In this document: positions 1-7,423 of the stretch, in pieces
Position numbering within the stretch: the first letter of the stretch is position 1
Layout of the letters: each line of letters opens with the position of its first letter
NCBI GenBank assembly: GCA_025354065.1
Contig: JANXNM010000147.1
Span: 1-17,073 of the forward strand
From: Synechococcales cyanobacterium 340R_concoct_173_sub
Lineage (GTDB): Bacteria; Cyanobacteriota; Cyanobacteriia; Leptolyngbyales; Leptolyngbyaceae
Direction of reading: 5' to 3'
DNA length: 17,073 bases
The notes under the pieces: generated by a model
What the model was told of the DNA's origin: nothing
The model's input: the letters and a program-made list of their open reading frames with translations, nothing else
Database searches by the model: none
Position numbers and translations under genes: made by a program

Positions 1-8
1 GCTACCAT

Positions 9-74
9 TCAAAAGCCCTTCTGTAGTCCAGCCTGTTTCAGAACAGCATTGGCCGTATGCTTCGACTTGATCTT
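9..74 (-). pseudogene. HicA-like toxin C-terminal remnant
   Basis: A 21-codon frame on the minus strand ends with TGA at 9-11 and reads KHTANAVLKQAGLQ near its end. This resembles the C-terminus of HicA mRNA-interferase toxins, which commonly finish with a Thr-x-Asn-x-(I/V)-LKQAGL segment. The frame has a stop just upstream, and the N-terminal half of the HicA fold, with its catalytic histidine and GSH motif, is not present. No HicB antitoxin is visible. If the resemblance is real, this is a dead fragment. The match was made from memory on about 14 residues, so chance similarity is possible. Confidence 0.35.
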
Positions 75-76
75 AC

Positions 77-214
77 TTATCTACAACAAAACGACGATCG
101 CTTAAATTTCAACTTCATCGAACCCTTGGTCTCAGCCTTCCCACCCGCAATCAGTTTCACCTCACCGCCCGCTGTGATTTCGATCGACATCTCTACCTCA
201 TCAAGCTTAAGCAT
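77..214 (-). pseudogene. Trypco-like domain C-terminal remnant (45 codons)
   Basis: A 45-codon minus-strand frame starts at ATG 212-214 and ends with TAA at 77-79. It begins MLKLDEVEMSIEITAGGEVK and continues as alternating beta-type sequence to a basic MKLKFKR segment. The order DEVE, then a hydrophobic strand, a Gly-rich turn and a terminal lysine-rich strand resembles the C-terminal strand region of Trypco-type domains (trypsin-co-occurring), which are usually about 100 residues and occur in bacterial conflict and STAND-linked proteins. Here only the tail remains. An in-frame TAA lies 8 codons upstream of the ATG, and no clear ribosome binding site is visible. The last residues, SSFCCR, look like frameshifted read-through. 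It could also be an unrelated short gene. Confidence 0.35.
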
Positions 215-246
215 TAAGGCTATTGGTATCTCACCGCATTAATATT

Positions 247-278
247 AGAGTTAGCTATAGAGTTAGCTATAGAGTTAG
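247..278. repeat. 12-bp tandem repeat, 2.7 copies
   Basis: The unit AGAGTTAGCTAT is repeated exactly at 247-258 and 259-270, followed by a partial copy at 271-278. It lies 40-70 bp upstream of the dusA start, where promoter elements would be expected. Each unit contains the short palindrome TTAGCTA(A). No function can be assigned from the sequence. Confidence 0.85.
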
Positions 279-319
279 TTTCTCAATGTTATATTCAACA
301 GTCTAAATTCAATTTCACT

Positions 320-1291
320 ATGTTACCGACTTACCCGCTTAGCATTGCGCCAATGATGGACCGAACCGATCGTCACTATCGCTATTTCATGCGCCAAATC
401 ACTCGCCACACATTGCTCTATACCGAAATGGTCACGAGCCAAGCAATCAAACATGGAGATCTCGATCGGTTACTCGGATTCTCTGAACTCGAAAAACCAA
501 TTGTCCTTCAAGTCGGCGGCGATGAACCTATTGATTTGGCCCATTGTGCAAAACTGGCCGAAGACTTTGGTTATGACGAGATCAATCTGAATGTGGGCTG
601 TCCGAGTAGTCGCGTACAAAGCGGAAATTTTGGCGCTTGTTTGATGTTTGACCCCGATCGGGTAGCAGATTGTATTAGTGCAATGAAAAACGCGACCCAA
701 ATTCCTGTTTCTGTCAAACATCGCATTGGTGTAGATGATCAAGATGCCTATGAAGATTTGACAAAATTTGTAAGTACTGTGGCAGCGGCAGGATGCGATC
801 GGTTTAATGTCCATGCCCGTAAGGCTTGGCTACAAGGACTCAGCCCTAGGGAAAACCGTGAGGTTCCACCTTTGCGTTATGAAGATGTTTATCAATTGAA
901 ACAAGATTTCCCAACGCTATTCATTGAAATTAATGGTGGATTTCTTACATTAGAACAATCGCTTGAACAACTCGATCGGGTGAATGCAGTAATGATTGGT
1001 CGTGCGGCTTATGATGATCCCTATTTGTTTGCGCAAGCCGATCGATTGTTTTATGGTGACAATAGTTCAGTGAAATCCCGTCATGAAGTAGTAGAAGGAA
1101 TGTTTGAATATGTCGATCGGCACGCAGCAAATGGCAATAAACTCCATTCAGTCACGCGCCATATGCATCAATTATTTAAAGGCCAACAGAATAACCGATC
1201 GTGGAAACGGATCTTGTCGGAAAAAGGAAGTACGATCGGTGCTGGAAGGGAAGTGCTCCAAGAAGCAATGGAAGCAGTTTCACAGGAATAG
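320..1291 (+). CDS. dusA: tRNA-dihydrouridine(20/20a) synthase DusA
   Basis: An FMN- and NADPH-dependent enzyme that reduces uridines 20/20a in the D-loop of tRNA. The 323-residue protein has the DusA signature from its first residues (SIAPMMDRTDRHYRYFMRQ, positions 8-26). The FMN-binding TIM barrel follows, with LQVGG near 63-67 and the catalytic cysteine at Cys94 in NVGCPSSRVQ. Further landmarks are VKHRIGVDD at 132-140 with the FMN-contacting lysine, VHARKAW near 164-170, NGG at 205-207 and MIGRAAY at 225-231. The C-terminal helical domain carries a typical TRHMHQLFKGQ motif (279-289). Length is normal for the family. The ATG at 320 puts the APMMDRTDRH motif at the usual distance from the N-terminus, although no strong Shine-Dalgarno sequence is visible. 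The stop codon lies 2 bp from the end of the convergent Uma2 gene. Confidence 0.96.
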   Translation: MLPTYPLSIAPMMDRTDRHYRYFMRQITRHTLLYTEMVTSQAIKHGDLDRLLGFSELEKPIVLQVGGDEPIDLAHCAKLAEDFGYDEINLNVGCPSSRVQSGNFGACLMFDPDRVADCISAMKNATQIPVSVKHRIGVDDQDAYEDLTKFVSTVAAAGCDRFNVHARKAWLQGLSPRENREVPPLRYEDVYQLKQDFPTLFIEINGGFLTLEQSLEQLDRVNAVMIGRAAYDDPYLFAQADRLFYGDNSSVKSRHEVVEGMFEYVDRHAANGNKLHSVTRHMHQLFKGQQNNRSWKRILSEKGSTIGAGREVLQEAMEAVSQE

Positions 1292-1293
1292 GT

Positions 1294-1905
1294 TTATCGT
1301 CCTGCACTTAAAACGATCGCTGCCGTCAGATTCAATGCTGGGAAAGTCGAAGAAACAATCGTATCTTCACCCATGCAGGTCTCAAACTTGTAAACGCCAC
1401 CAGTCAGGGTGCCAACTTGGACCCACAATCGATCAGGGTCAACGATCCACATCTCAGGAACACCACGATCGGCATACTCACGGGGCTTGTGCTCATAGTC
1501 TCTCTTGCGAGATTTTGAGTCAGTCAGACTACTAGAGGCAACTTCCATTACCAGGAGCGGCGATGGGGAGTCAAGATATAAAGCCTTTTCATCACCCACA
1601 AGCGCCACGTCAGATTCGACCGTATGGACCACTAGGTCAGGTTGTCTACAAGTCGCATAGCTGGACCTAACTTCAATTTGATGACCGATGACCAAAAGCC
1701 TTAAGGGAACGTTCATCTGTTGGAGGAGATAACCCAGAACAAAAATAGCAATGCGGGGATTTAAAGGATTTTCACCACTCATATCCACTAAAAGCCCATC
1801 TTCAAGCTCATACCAAGTATCGGTGCCGTGGTCATAATCCAAATATTCGGCTAAGGTCATCCGATGTTGAACAATGGGCAGTCTACCATCGGTTACAACT
1901 GTCAT
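1294..1905 (-). CDS. Uma2-family (DUF820) putative restriction-endonuclease-like protein
   Basis: A 203-residue member of the Uma2/DUF820 family, which has a PD-(D/E)XK nuclease fold and is highly expanded in cyanobacteria. Family landmarks are the N-terminal MTLAEYL (16-22), the acidic YELEDGLLVDMSG strand-turn (32-44), Asp90 in RQPDLVV, Glu121 in LLVMEV, and the K-R-D-Y...EYADRGVPEMWIVDP segment at 134-157. The acidic residues of the putative metal site are therefore retained and the gene looks intact. Biological role and target are unknown for most family members. The start is supported by GGAGG at 1914-1918, 8 nt upstream of the ATG (1903-1905). It converges on dusA with 2 bp between stop codons and lies downstream of tRNA-Thr on the same strand, so it may receive read-through from the tRNA promoter. 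Confidence 0.88.
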   Translation of the reverse strand: MTVVTDGRLPIVQHRMTLAEYLDYDHGTDTWYELEDGLLVDMSGENPLNPRIAIFVLGYLLQQMNVPLRLLVIGHQIEVRSSYATCRQPDLVVHTVESDVALVGDEKALYLDSPSPLLVMEVASSSLTDSKSRKRDYEHKPREYADRGVPEMWIVDPDRLWVQVGTLTGGVYKFETCMGEDTIVSSTFPALNLTAAIVLSAGR

Positions 1906-1986
1906 ACGATCGACCTCCAGTTTGCTTCAAACTTACTTCAACCTGTACAAACTATAGAACCCACCACTAATATTGGATTCAACGTA

Positions 1987-2058
1987 AGCCGATGATGAGA
2001 GTTGAACTCACGACCCCCTAATTACGAGTTAGGTGCTCTACCACTGAGCTACATCGGC
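1987..2058 (-). tRNA. tRNA-Thr (anticodon CGT)
   Basis: The minus strand folds into a complete 72-nt cloverleaf. The acceptor stem GCCGATG/CATCGGC spans 2052-2058 and 1988-1994. The D-arm is GCTC/GAGC, the anticodon stem is CCTAA/TTAGG around loop CTCGTAA, and the T-arm is GTGAG/CTCAT around TTCAACT. Anticodon CGT reads the Thr codon ACG. The discriminator base would be U at 1987, and CCA is not encoded. All stems pair, with one G-U pair in the T-stem. It is the only RNA gene I can identify in the window. Confidence 0.95.
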
Positions 2059-2142
2059 AAAAACCAAATTTAATATTAACAGAGACCCGTAAAATAAACC
2101 ATACTAGATTTTAGATTAATCCCCACATCCCAATCCCTCTTC

Positions 2143-2466
2143 ATGCCCCAACCCGCAAAACGCAACACCCTTCTCGAAACCGATCCCGATAAATATGCCT
2201 TACTCCGAGCCGAAACTATGGCTCCCTACCGAAACCTAAGACTATTTGTTTACGCAGGCTGTGGTGCCTCAGGCGTAATTGGCGGCATAGTATTTTTAAC
2301 ACAGATTCTAGCTGGCCGAAATCTCGACACAGCAATCCCAAACTTTGCCGTACAAGCAGGCGTTATCGCTCTCATGGGCGGATTATTTGTCTGGGAACAG
2401 AAAAAGAAAACCAAACTAGTTGAAGCTTGGCGCGAGAAGATTAAACGCGATCGGACTAAAGTTTAG
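2143..2466 (+). CDS. DUF3493 (LPA3-type) small membrane protein
   Basis: A 107-residue protein that looks like the cyanobacterial DUF3493 family. Plant homologues include the LOW PSII ACCUMULATION 3 group, implicated in photosystem II assembly. Features are a soluble N-terminus, the motif LRAETMAPYRNLRLFVYAG (21-39) typical of the family, and two hydrophobic segments at about 33-57 and 66-85. The C-terminus is very basic (EQKKKTKLVEAWREKIKRDR) and likely faces the cytoplasm. The assignment rests on recognised pattern rather than a search. A function in photosystem assembly is an inference from plant relatives only. It is apparently monocistronic: tRNA-Thr lies upstream on the other strand and the next gene converges. 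No strong Shine-Dalgarno sequence precedes the ATG. Confidence 0.75.
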   Translation: MPQPAKRNTLLETDPDKYALLRAETMAPYRNLRLFVYAGCGASGVIGGIVFLTQILAGRNLDTAIPNFAVQAGVIALMGGLFVWEQKKKTKLVEAWREKIKRDRTKV

Positions 2467-2502
2467 AATAATGAATACGGAACTATTCCATTCACTATTC
2501 TA
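2464..2502. terminator. 13-bp inverted repeat between convergent genes
   Basis: TAGAATAATGAAT (2464-2476) and ATTCACTATTCTA (2490-2502) are inverted copies with a single mismatch and a 13-nt loop. The left arm includes the TAG stop of the DUF3493 gene, and the right arm ends 5 bp before the stop of the minus-strand small frame. The position suggests a bidirectional transcription end. The stem is AT-rich and lacks a clean U-tract, so a terminator role is inferred. Confidence 0.45.
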
Positions 2503-2507
2503 AATTC

Positions 2508-2615
2508 CTACATCGGCGGAGCCTTAGAAATTCGCCACGCAATAATGACGACTACGACTCCGCCAGAGATCAATGCTAGCCAATCTTGCCAGCTTTCTGG
2601 ACTCATCTCGTACAT
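2508..2615 (-). CDS. Possible 35-residue single-span membrane protein downstream of pdhA
   Basis: The frame starts at ATG 2613-2615 and reads MYEMSPESWQDWLALISGG, followed by a hydrophobic VVVVIIAW stretch and a short basic/proline tail (RISKAPPM). This gives an acidic/aromatic N-terminus, one predicted transmembrane helix at about 13-28 and a short C-terminus, like many small cyanobacterial thylakoid proteins. I do not recognise it as a known Psb, Psa, Pet or Ndh subunit. It begins 13 nt after the pdhA stop on the same strand. An AAGG sequence that overlaps that stop could act as ribosome binding site and couple the two genes. Its shortness makes a chance frame possible. Confidence 0.45.
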   Translation of the reverse strand: MYEMSPESWQDWLALISGGVVVVIIAWRISKAPPM

Positions 2616-2628
2616 AAAGAAGCCGCCC

Positions 2629-3660
2629 TTAATCTTCAGCGAATACGTACTTATAAAGATCCTTTGGATCTGGCTCAGGACTCGATAGCGCAAACTCAAC
2701 CGAGTCTTCGACCTGAAGTTGAATCTTCTTGTCAATGCTCTTTAGCTCTTCCACCGTCGCTACGCCATTTTCCGTTAAATGGACCATGAGCTGTTTAATC
2801 GGATCACGCGGGAACCATTGATCTTTCTCTTCACGCGATCGTAATTCGTCAGGATCAGCTAAGGAATGTCCTCGGAAGCGATAAGTTAGCGCCTCAATTA
2901 AGGTTGGACCTTCACCCGCACGGGCACGTTCAACTGCTTCTTGAGCAATCCGGCGCACCTGCAACACATCCATCCCGTCTACTTCATAGGCAGGCAACCC
3001 GAAAACCGCGCCTTTTTTGTAAACTTCCGGCTCAGGGGTCGATCGCTCGTGGGCCATGCCGATCGCCCAACGGTTGTTTTCCACCACAAAAATAATTGGG
3101 AGCTTCCACAGCGCCGCCATATTCAAGCATTCAAAAAACTGACCATTGTTCGACGTACCATCGCCGAAGAAACAAGCCGTCACCTGATCCGCTGAGGCAT
3201 TGCCCATGACCTTGCGACGATACATAGTCTGATAGGCCGCACCCAACGCCACGGGAATCCCTTCGCCAATGAAGGCAAAACCGCCGAGCAAACCATGTTC
3301 AGCCGAGAACAAATGCATGGAACCGCCACGACCTTTACTACATCCGGTCGCTTTACCAAACAATTCGGCCATCACCTCACGGGCTGGAACACCACAGCTC
3401 AATGCATGAACGTGGTCCCGATAGGTGCTACATACGTAGTCTGTGCTTTGACGCATCGCACGAATAACGCCCGTTGCGACTGCCTCTTGACCGTTGTAAA
3501 GATGAACAAATCCAAACATCTTGCCGCGATAGTACATCTCGGCGCATTTGTCCTCGAAGGTCCGGCCTAGCACCATATCCTCATATAGCATCAACCCTTC
3601 GTCTCGGGTGATTTGAGCAGGTTCGACAGACTGAGCCGGATATATGCGATCGTAAGCCAT
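2629..3660 (-). CDS. pdhA: Pyruvate dehydrogenase E1 component, alpha subunit
   Basis: Forms the alpha2beta2 E1 of the pyruvate dehydrogenase complex with PdhB. It uses thiamine diphosphate to decarboxylate pyruvate and acetylate the lipoyl group of E2 in the cytoplasm. The 343 residues match the usual length. The ThDP motif runs from GDG (166-168) to NN (195-196). The conserved SMHLFS (114-119), [17 protein letters not shown] (126-142) and the mobile loop [14 protein letters not shown] (261-274) are present. The start at 3660 is supported by AGGA about 8 nt upstream. pdhB is not adjacent, as is common in cyanobacteria. A possible 35-codon gene follows closely on the same strand. The upstream side is a 383-bp divergent region shared with zipN/ftn2. 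Confidence 0.96.
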   Translation of the reverse strand: MAYDRIYPAQSVEPAQITRDEGLMLYEDMVLGRTFEDKCAEMYYRGKMFGFVHLYNGQEAVATGVIRAMRQSTDYVCSTYRDHVHALSCGVPAREVMAELFGKATGCSKGRGGSMHLFSAEHGLLGGFAFIGEGIPVALGAAYQTMYRRKVMGNASADQVTACFFGDGTSNNGQFFECLNMAALWKLPIIFVVENNRWAIGMAHERSTPEPEVYKKGAVFGLPAYEVDGMDVLQVRRIAQEAVERARAGEGPTLIEALTYRFRGHSLADPDELRSREEKDQWFPRDPIKQLMVHLTENGVATVEELKSIDKKIQLQVEDSVEFALSSPEPDPKDLYKYVFAED

Positions 3661-4043
3661 GGGTGAAGTCCTAACTCGCTGAAAACTGCAATGCTTAAAC
3701 TGTCCGAAACTGAACCCCTAGACCGTAAATCCAGATCATTCACTACGCAGTTAACCACAATATCGTGAAACATCGTAAAACTTTACCGTAAAAGCTTGTC
3801 CTCCGTCATTTTTCGATTTACCCACTTTGCTGAAAATATGTTTTTAGCATAAAATTTTAATTATCCGATGAGATAGAGAGACCAGGTGCCCGAGTCTGCT
3901 CGGACCATGTATGATGTCTCTAAATTTTGAAAGCTTTCAATCTTAAATATTCATCCCATAGTTAATCAAAAGAGTTGATTATTAAAGACGATGTGGGAAT
4001 CAGCATTCTGAATATTGTTAGGCAATTACTGGGGAACTAGACT
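3661..4043. promoter_or_regulatory. Divergent intergenic region pdhA / zipN with hairpin
   Basis: This 383-bp AT-rich spacer has no supported gene and must hold promoters for both divergent genes. A potential RNA structure lies at 3878-3920: an inner stem CCGAG (3890-3894)/CTCGG (3899-3903) with a TCTG loop, extended by GGT/ACC (3885-3887/3904-3906) across a 2-nt bulge, and an outer GAGAC/GTCTC pair (3878-3882/3916-3920). It is more GC-rich than its surroundings. I could not assign exact -10/-35 boxes, nor match the structure to a known cyanobacterial small RNA. Confidence 0.4.
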
Positions 4044-6344
4044 GTGCGCATACCGCTTGATTACTACCGAATTTTGGGTTTACCGATTCAGGCTCCTGTT
4101 GAGCAACTGAAGCAAGCTCACGGCGATCGGACCCATCAGATGCCCAGACGGGAATATTCGGAAAATGCGATCGGGGCGAGACGGGCGTTGTTGGATGAAG
4201 CCTATGCAGTACTGACGGATCCCGATCGGCGTTTTGACTATGACCAGCGTTTTTTAGCAACAGCTTACAACACAGAATTATCGCCCCTAGACTCAGGCAG
4301 CAGTCGCCTTGAAACACCGGACCCAACCCCTCATGTTGATATTGCGGATGAGCATTTAGTCGGGGCGTTGTTGATTTTGCAAGAGCTAGGAGAATATGAG
4401 CTAGTCCTCAAAGTTGGACGGCCCTACCTCAGCAGTGGTCGCTTGGGGAATGGATCAAGTAGCCTGAAAAATGGGCAATTTGGCGATCCCAATATCGCCT
4501 TGGCTGACACCGTTTTAACCATAGCCCTAGCCTGTCTTGATTTAGGTCGTGAACACTGGCAGCAGGGACAGCACGAAACTGCCGCTGAAGCCCTTGAAAC
4601 TGGCGAGGAGTTGTTAGTCCGAGAGGGATTGTTTGTGGGGATTCGGGGGGAGATTCAGTCGGACCTTCTACGACTTCGCCCTTACCGAGTTCTAGAGCTT
4701 TTAGCGTTGCCGGATCAACAGTATCCCAGCGATCGGAAAAAAGGATTAAAACTCCTTCAGGAGATGCTGCGGGAACGCGATGGCATTGATGGCGCGGGCG
4801 ACGACCAGTCGGGCTTGAGCATTGACGACTTTTTACGGTTTGTGCAGCAACTGCGCGGATATTTAACAGCGGAAGAGCAACAAATTTTGTTTGAGGAAGA
4901 AGCGCGTCGCCCCTCGGCTGTGGCCACTTACCTTGCAATTTATGCCCTAATTGCCCGTGGATTCGCCGATCATCAGCCCGCCTTGATTCGCCGCGCTAAG
5001 CATCTACTCGCCAAGCTTAGTGCCCGTCAGGATGTCCATCTAGAGCAATCCGTCTGCGCATTGTTGCTCGGCCAAACCGAAGAAGCCAATCGCCTTCTAG
5101 AACTCAGCCAAGAATATGAACCGATCGCCTTCATCCGCGAACATTCCCACGGATCTCCTGATTGGTTGCCGGGGTTGTGTCTCTATGCGGAGCGGTGGCT
5201 GGGCAGTGAAGTGTTTCCCCACTTTCGAGATTTGTCCCAGCGCCATGCAGCCTTGAAAGACTATTTTGCCGATGAAAAAGTGCAGATGTATCTCGAAGAA
5301 CTCCCGGCTGACCCCTTAGAGCAGGTTCAGCGTCCAGCGATCGTCGTGGGCAATAATAGTGAAGATTTCTGGAGTGACACGCCCGCCGATCGCCCGAACA
5401 GTTCAAGTTTAGGCAGTTCAAGCTTGGGCTATGCGACCCGATCGTCGCCAGAGTCAATCAGTGTTGGGGGAGCATCCCTCCAGTTCGAGGACTCAGCCCC
5501 AATTCCAAAGGCAACCGTCCCAGATCGTAAAGGCAAAGACCGATCGCAATCGTCCAGTCATAGGAGCCGAGTTAATGCAGAAAAAAACCAAAAAAGTACA
5601 TCCTCGAAGCTATATGTTGCTCCCGTCGTCGGTGCTATGGCCGCTACAACAGTCGGTACTATTGGCGCTGGAGCCATGAACAATCCCGCTAGCGAGCCAA
5701 ACGTAAAAGTTCCTCGCCATCTCCAATCGAACGATCGCCCTCGCCGTATCAAAGGTGTGCCGCCTCGTCGTAATGCAAAATGGCGTTATCCAATGTGGTT
5801 CCCGTGGGCGTTGGGTTGTTTAGGCGTGATGGCGATCGGGTTGGGCCTCGGGCGACTCAGCAAAGAATATGCCAACCGCAATCCCGCCCCAACTCCGGCC
5901 CCGATCGTCACCTCCATGACAACAACCGCAATTCCCAGCCAACCCATGGCAATTCAGGGCGACCTAAACAATGCCACCGCAAAACAAGTCCTTGACCTAT
6001 GGTTCACCGTAAAAAAAGCGGCCATGGGATCCGGCTACTCCAGCAACCAGCTTGAACAAGCGCTGATGGAACCAAAACTTTCCGAGTGGCAACGCGCGTC
6101 ATCCGAAGCCCAGCGCGATGGTGCCCATGTCGAATATGAACATGCGGTTGACATTAAAAAAGTTACGGTGAGCGCTACGAATCCTAACGAAGCCTTAGTG
6201 ACAGCAAATATTCGTGAACTGCGCAAATATTATGAAGTCAACACCATCAAAGACCAGCAAACAGATGACTTGACGGTGCAATATACCCTGCTGCGTCAAA
6301 ACAACCAGTGGAAAATTTCGACCTGGCAATCGGCGCAATCTTAG
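4044..6344 (+). CDS. zipN: Cell-division protein ZipN/Ftn2 (ARC6 homologue)
   Basis: Cyanobacterial cytokinesis factor that anchors and stabilises the FtsZ ring at the membrane and recruits other divisome proteins; the plastid counterpart is ARC6. The 766-residue protein has a J-like domain (about 1-70, IPLDYYRILGLP ... LLDEAYAVLTDPDRR) without the catalytic HPD tripeptide, as is usual for this family. A long helical region (about 100-420) follows, then a Ser-rich linker (440-580), one transmembrane helix at about 584-604 and a C-terminal ARC6 IMS/DUF4101 domain (about 640-766) ending in LLRQNNQWKISTWQ. The start is GTG at 4044, placing the J-domain at the N-terminus. The linker contains a 5-residue repeat (SSSLGSSSLG, 453-462) and a hydrophobic stretch at about 525-545. 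Confidence 0.94.
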   Translation: MRIPLDYYRILGLPIQAPVEQLKQAHGDRTHQMPRREYSENAIGARRALLDEAYAVLTDPDRRFDYDQRFLATAYNTELSPLDSGSSRLETPDPTPHVDIADEHLVGALLILQELGEYELVLKVGRPYLSSGRLGNGSSSLKNGQFGDPNIALADTVLTIALACLDLGREHWQQGQHETAAEALETGEELLVREGLFVGIRGEIQSDLLRLRPYRVLELLALPDQQYPSDRKKGLKLLQEMLRERDGIDGAGDDQSGLSIDDFLRFVQQLRGYLTAEEQQILFEEEARRPSAVATYLAIYALIARGFADHQPALIRRAKHLLAKLSARQDVHLEQSVCALLLGQTEEANRLLELSQEYEPIAFIREHSHGSPDWLPGLCLYAERWLGSEVFPHFRDLSQRHAALKDYFADEKVQMYLEELPADPLEQVQRPAIVVGNNSEDFWSDTPADRPNSSSLGSSSLGYATRSSPESISVGGASLQFEDSAPIPKATVPDRKGKDRSQSSSHRSRVNAEKNQKSTSSKLYVAPVVGAMAATTVGTIGAGAMNNPASEPNVKVPRHLQSNDRPRRIKGVPPRRNAKWRYPMWFPWALGCLGVMAIGLGLGRLSKEYANRNPAPTPAPIVTSMTTTAIPSQPMAIQGDLNNATAKQVLDLWFTVKKAAMGSGYSSNQLEQALMEPKLSEWQRASSEAQRDGAHVEYEHAVDIKKVTVSATNPNEALVTANIRELRKYYEVNTIKDQQTDDLTVQYTLLRQNNQWKISTWQSAQS

Positions 6345-6360
6345 TCTTGGTTTCCTCGCC

Positions 6361-6384
6361 GAACTAAACGAGTTGCTCTAGTTC
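6361..6384. terminator. Bulged hairpin after zipN
   Basis: GAACTA (6361-6366) pairs with TAGTTC (6379-6384), and inside them GAG (6370-6372) pairs with CTC (6376-6378) around a TTG loop, leaving a 3-nt bulge. It starts 17 bp after the zipN stop. There is no clear T-tract, so it is a weak terminator candidate. Confidence 0.25.
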
Positions 6385-6432
6385 TTAGACTTTAAAATTT
6401 AGTGAAAATGACGATCGTTGTTGCGGAGAATC

Positions 6433-7398
6433 ATGGTTGATACGCTAATACATGCCTACACGCCCCTGATTGTCTGGGTAACACTTGGAATTCTATTACT
6501 ACGGATATTGCCAGAGAAAACACCCTACTGGCTTGGACGAGCGTTGTATTGGTTTGGGGTACCGTGGCAGATTTTTGACTTGTCGCGCCACAGTAAGCTC
6601 TCTGGAGAAATTGGCCTTGCTCCAGCCATTACTGTCGGCACCTTAAGTGTGGGATTACTGATGGCGTGGGTTGCGTTGCAGTCCCTTGAATTTGTAAAAC
6701 ATCGATACGAATCTCAAAAGACGACGCTGCCTTTGTTCTTGCCGACCTACGATCGCAGCCAATATGGGCCATTCATTATTGCGGCAATGTTGGGCAATAC
6801 GGGGTTTGTTGGCTTAGGGATTTTGCCGACGATTTTAGAGCCATCCGCCTTTAGCTGGGCCGTATTTTTTAGTTTGACGCAAAACATTATTGGCACCTAT
6901 TTCATTGGTGTACTGATTGCCAGTCATTTTGGTGAACGAGAAGGCAGTGACTCGGGATGGGTTCTAGCCCGCGACATCTTGACTGTGCCCTCGCTTTGGG
7001 CTTGTGGACTTGGCTATTTGAGTCGAGGAACTGTTTTTCCGGCGAATGTTGAGACCTTTGCGAGTTCATCGCTGATATTTGTTGTACCCATATCATTTTT
7101 GTTGATGGGGCTGCGGTTGGCCCAGATTAATGGCTGGAAAAGTTTACGAAATGCTGTGGTGCCTGTAGGGTTGAAAATGGTGGTGCTGCCCGCGATCGTG
7201 GGTGTTGGGACATCATTTTTGGGACTGACGGGCGATGTCAGGTTGGGCTTGGTGTTAATGGCGGGGATGCCTAGTGCATTCGCGAGCTTAATTCTGGCAG
7301 AAGAGTACGATATGAATCGGGACTTAGCCGCGAGTAGTATTGCCCTTAGCACCATTGTTTTACTCTTTATGATTCCAGTTTGGTTATGGATTTTTTAA
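6433..7398 (+). CDS. AEC (auxin efflux carrier) family permease
   Basis: An inner-membrane secondary transporter of the AEC family (PF03547). Bacterial members move small organic acids or unknown substrates; the substrate here cannot be told. The protein is about 321 residues with roughly eight to ten hydrophobic segments. Family-like features include YGPFIIAAMLGNTGFVGLGI in the first repeat and, in the second half, LLMGLRLAQ, GLVLMAGMPSAFASLILAEEYDMN and a terminal hydrophobic helix. I chose ATG 6433 because GGAGA lies at 6425-6429. An in-frame TTG at 6418 would add five residues but has no better ribosome site. The stop codon is 25 bp before the response-regulator gene on the same strand, so co-transcription is plausible. 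Confidence 0.85.
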   Translation: MVDTLIHAYTPLIVWVTLGILLLRILPEKTPYWLGRALYWFGVPWQIFDLSRHSKLSGEIGLAPAITVGTLSVGLLMAWVALQSLEFVKHRYESQKTTLPLFLPTYDRSQYGPFIIAAMLGNTGFVGLGILPTILEPSAFSWAVFFSLTQNIIGTYFIGVLIASHFGEREGSDSGWVLARDILTVPSLWACGLGYLSRGTVFPANVETFASSSLIFVVPISFLLMGLRLAQINGWKSLRNAVVPVGLKMVVLPAIVGVGTSFLGLTGDVRLGLVLMAGMPSAFASLILAEEYDMNRDLAASSIALSTIVLLFMIPVWLWIF

Positions 7399-7423
7399 AG
7401 TGCGTTAATGTACGGAGCTATCC

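Noticed and set aside
57..242. 61-codon plus-strand frame at the left edge
   Set aside because: Its sequence is low in recognisable features, and the minus strand at the same place gives family-like peptides (Trypco-like and HicA-like tails). Most likely an antisense shadow.
1104..1535. 143-codon plus-strand frame bridging dusA and the Uma2 gene
   Set aside because: It overlaps two well-supported genes, is rich in Cys/His/Gln without domain structure, and has no ribosome site.
2508..2735. Longer 75-codon version of the small frame downstream of pdhA
   Set aside because: The extra N-terminal part lies inside pdhA and is basic and unstructured. The start at 2615 next to an AAGG sequence is better placed.
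3720..3760. Second Pho-box-like GTTAACC near the pdhA promoter
   Set aside because: An isolated 7-bp match without the repeated half site is expected by chance in AT-rich DNA.
4429..4938. 169-codon minus-strand frame inside zipN
   Set aside because: It is fully antisense to a well-supported coding region, with composition typical of an opposite-strand shadow.
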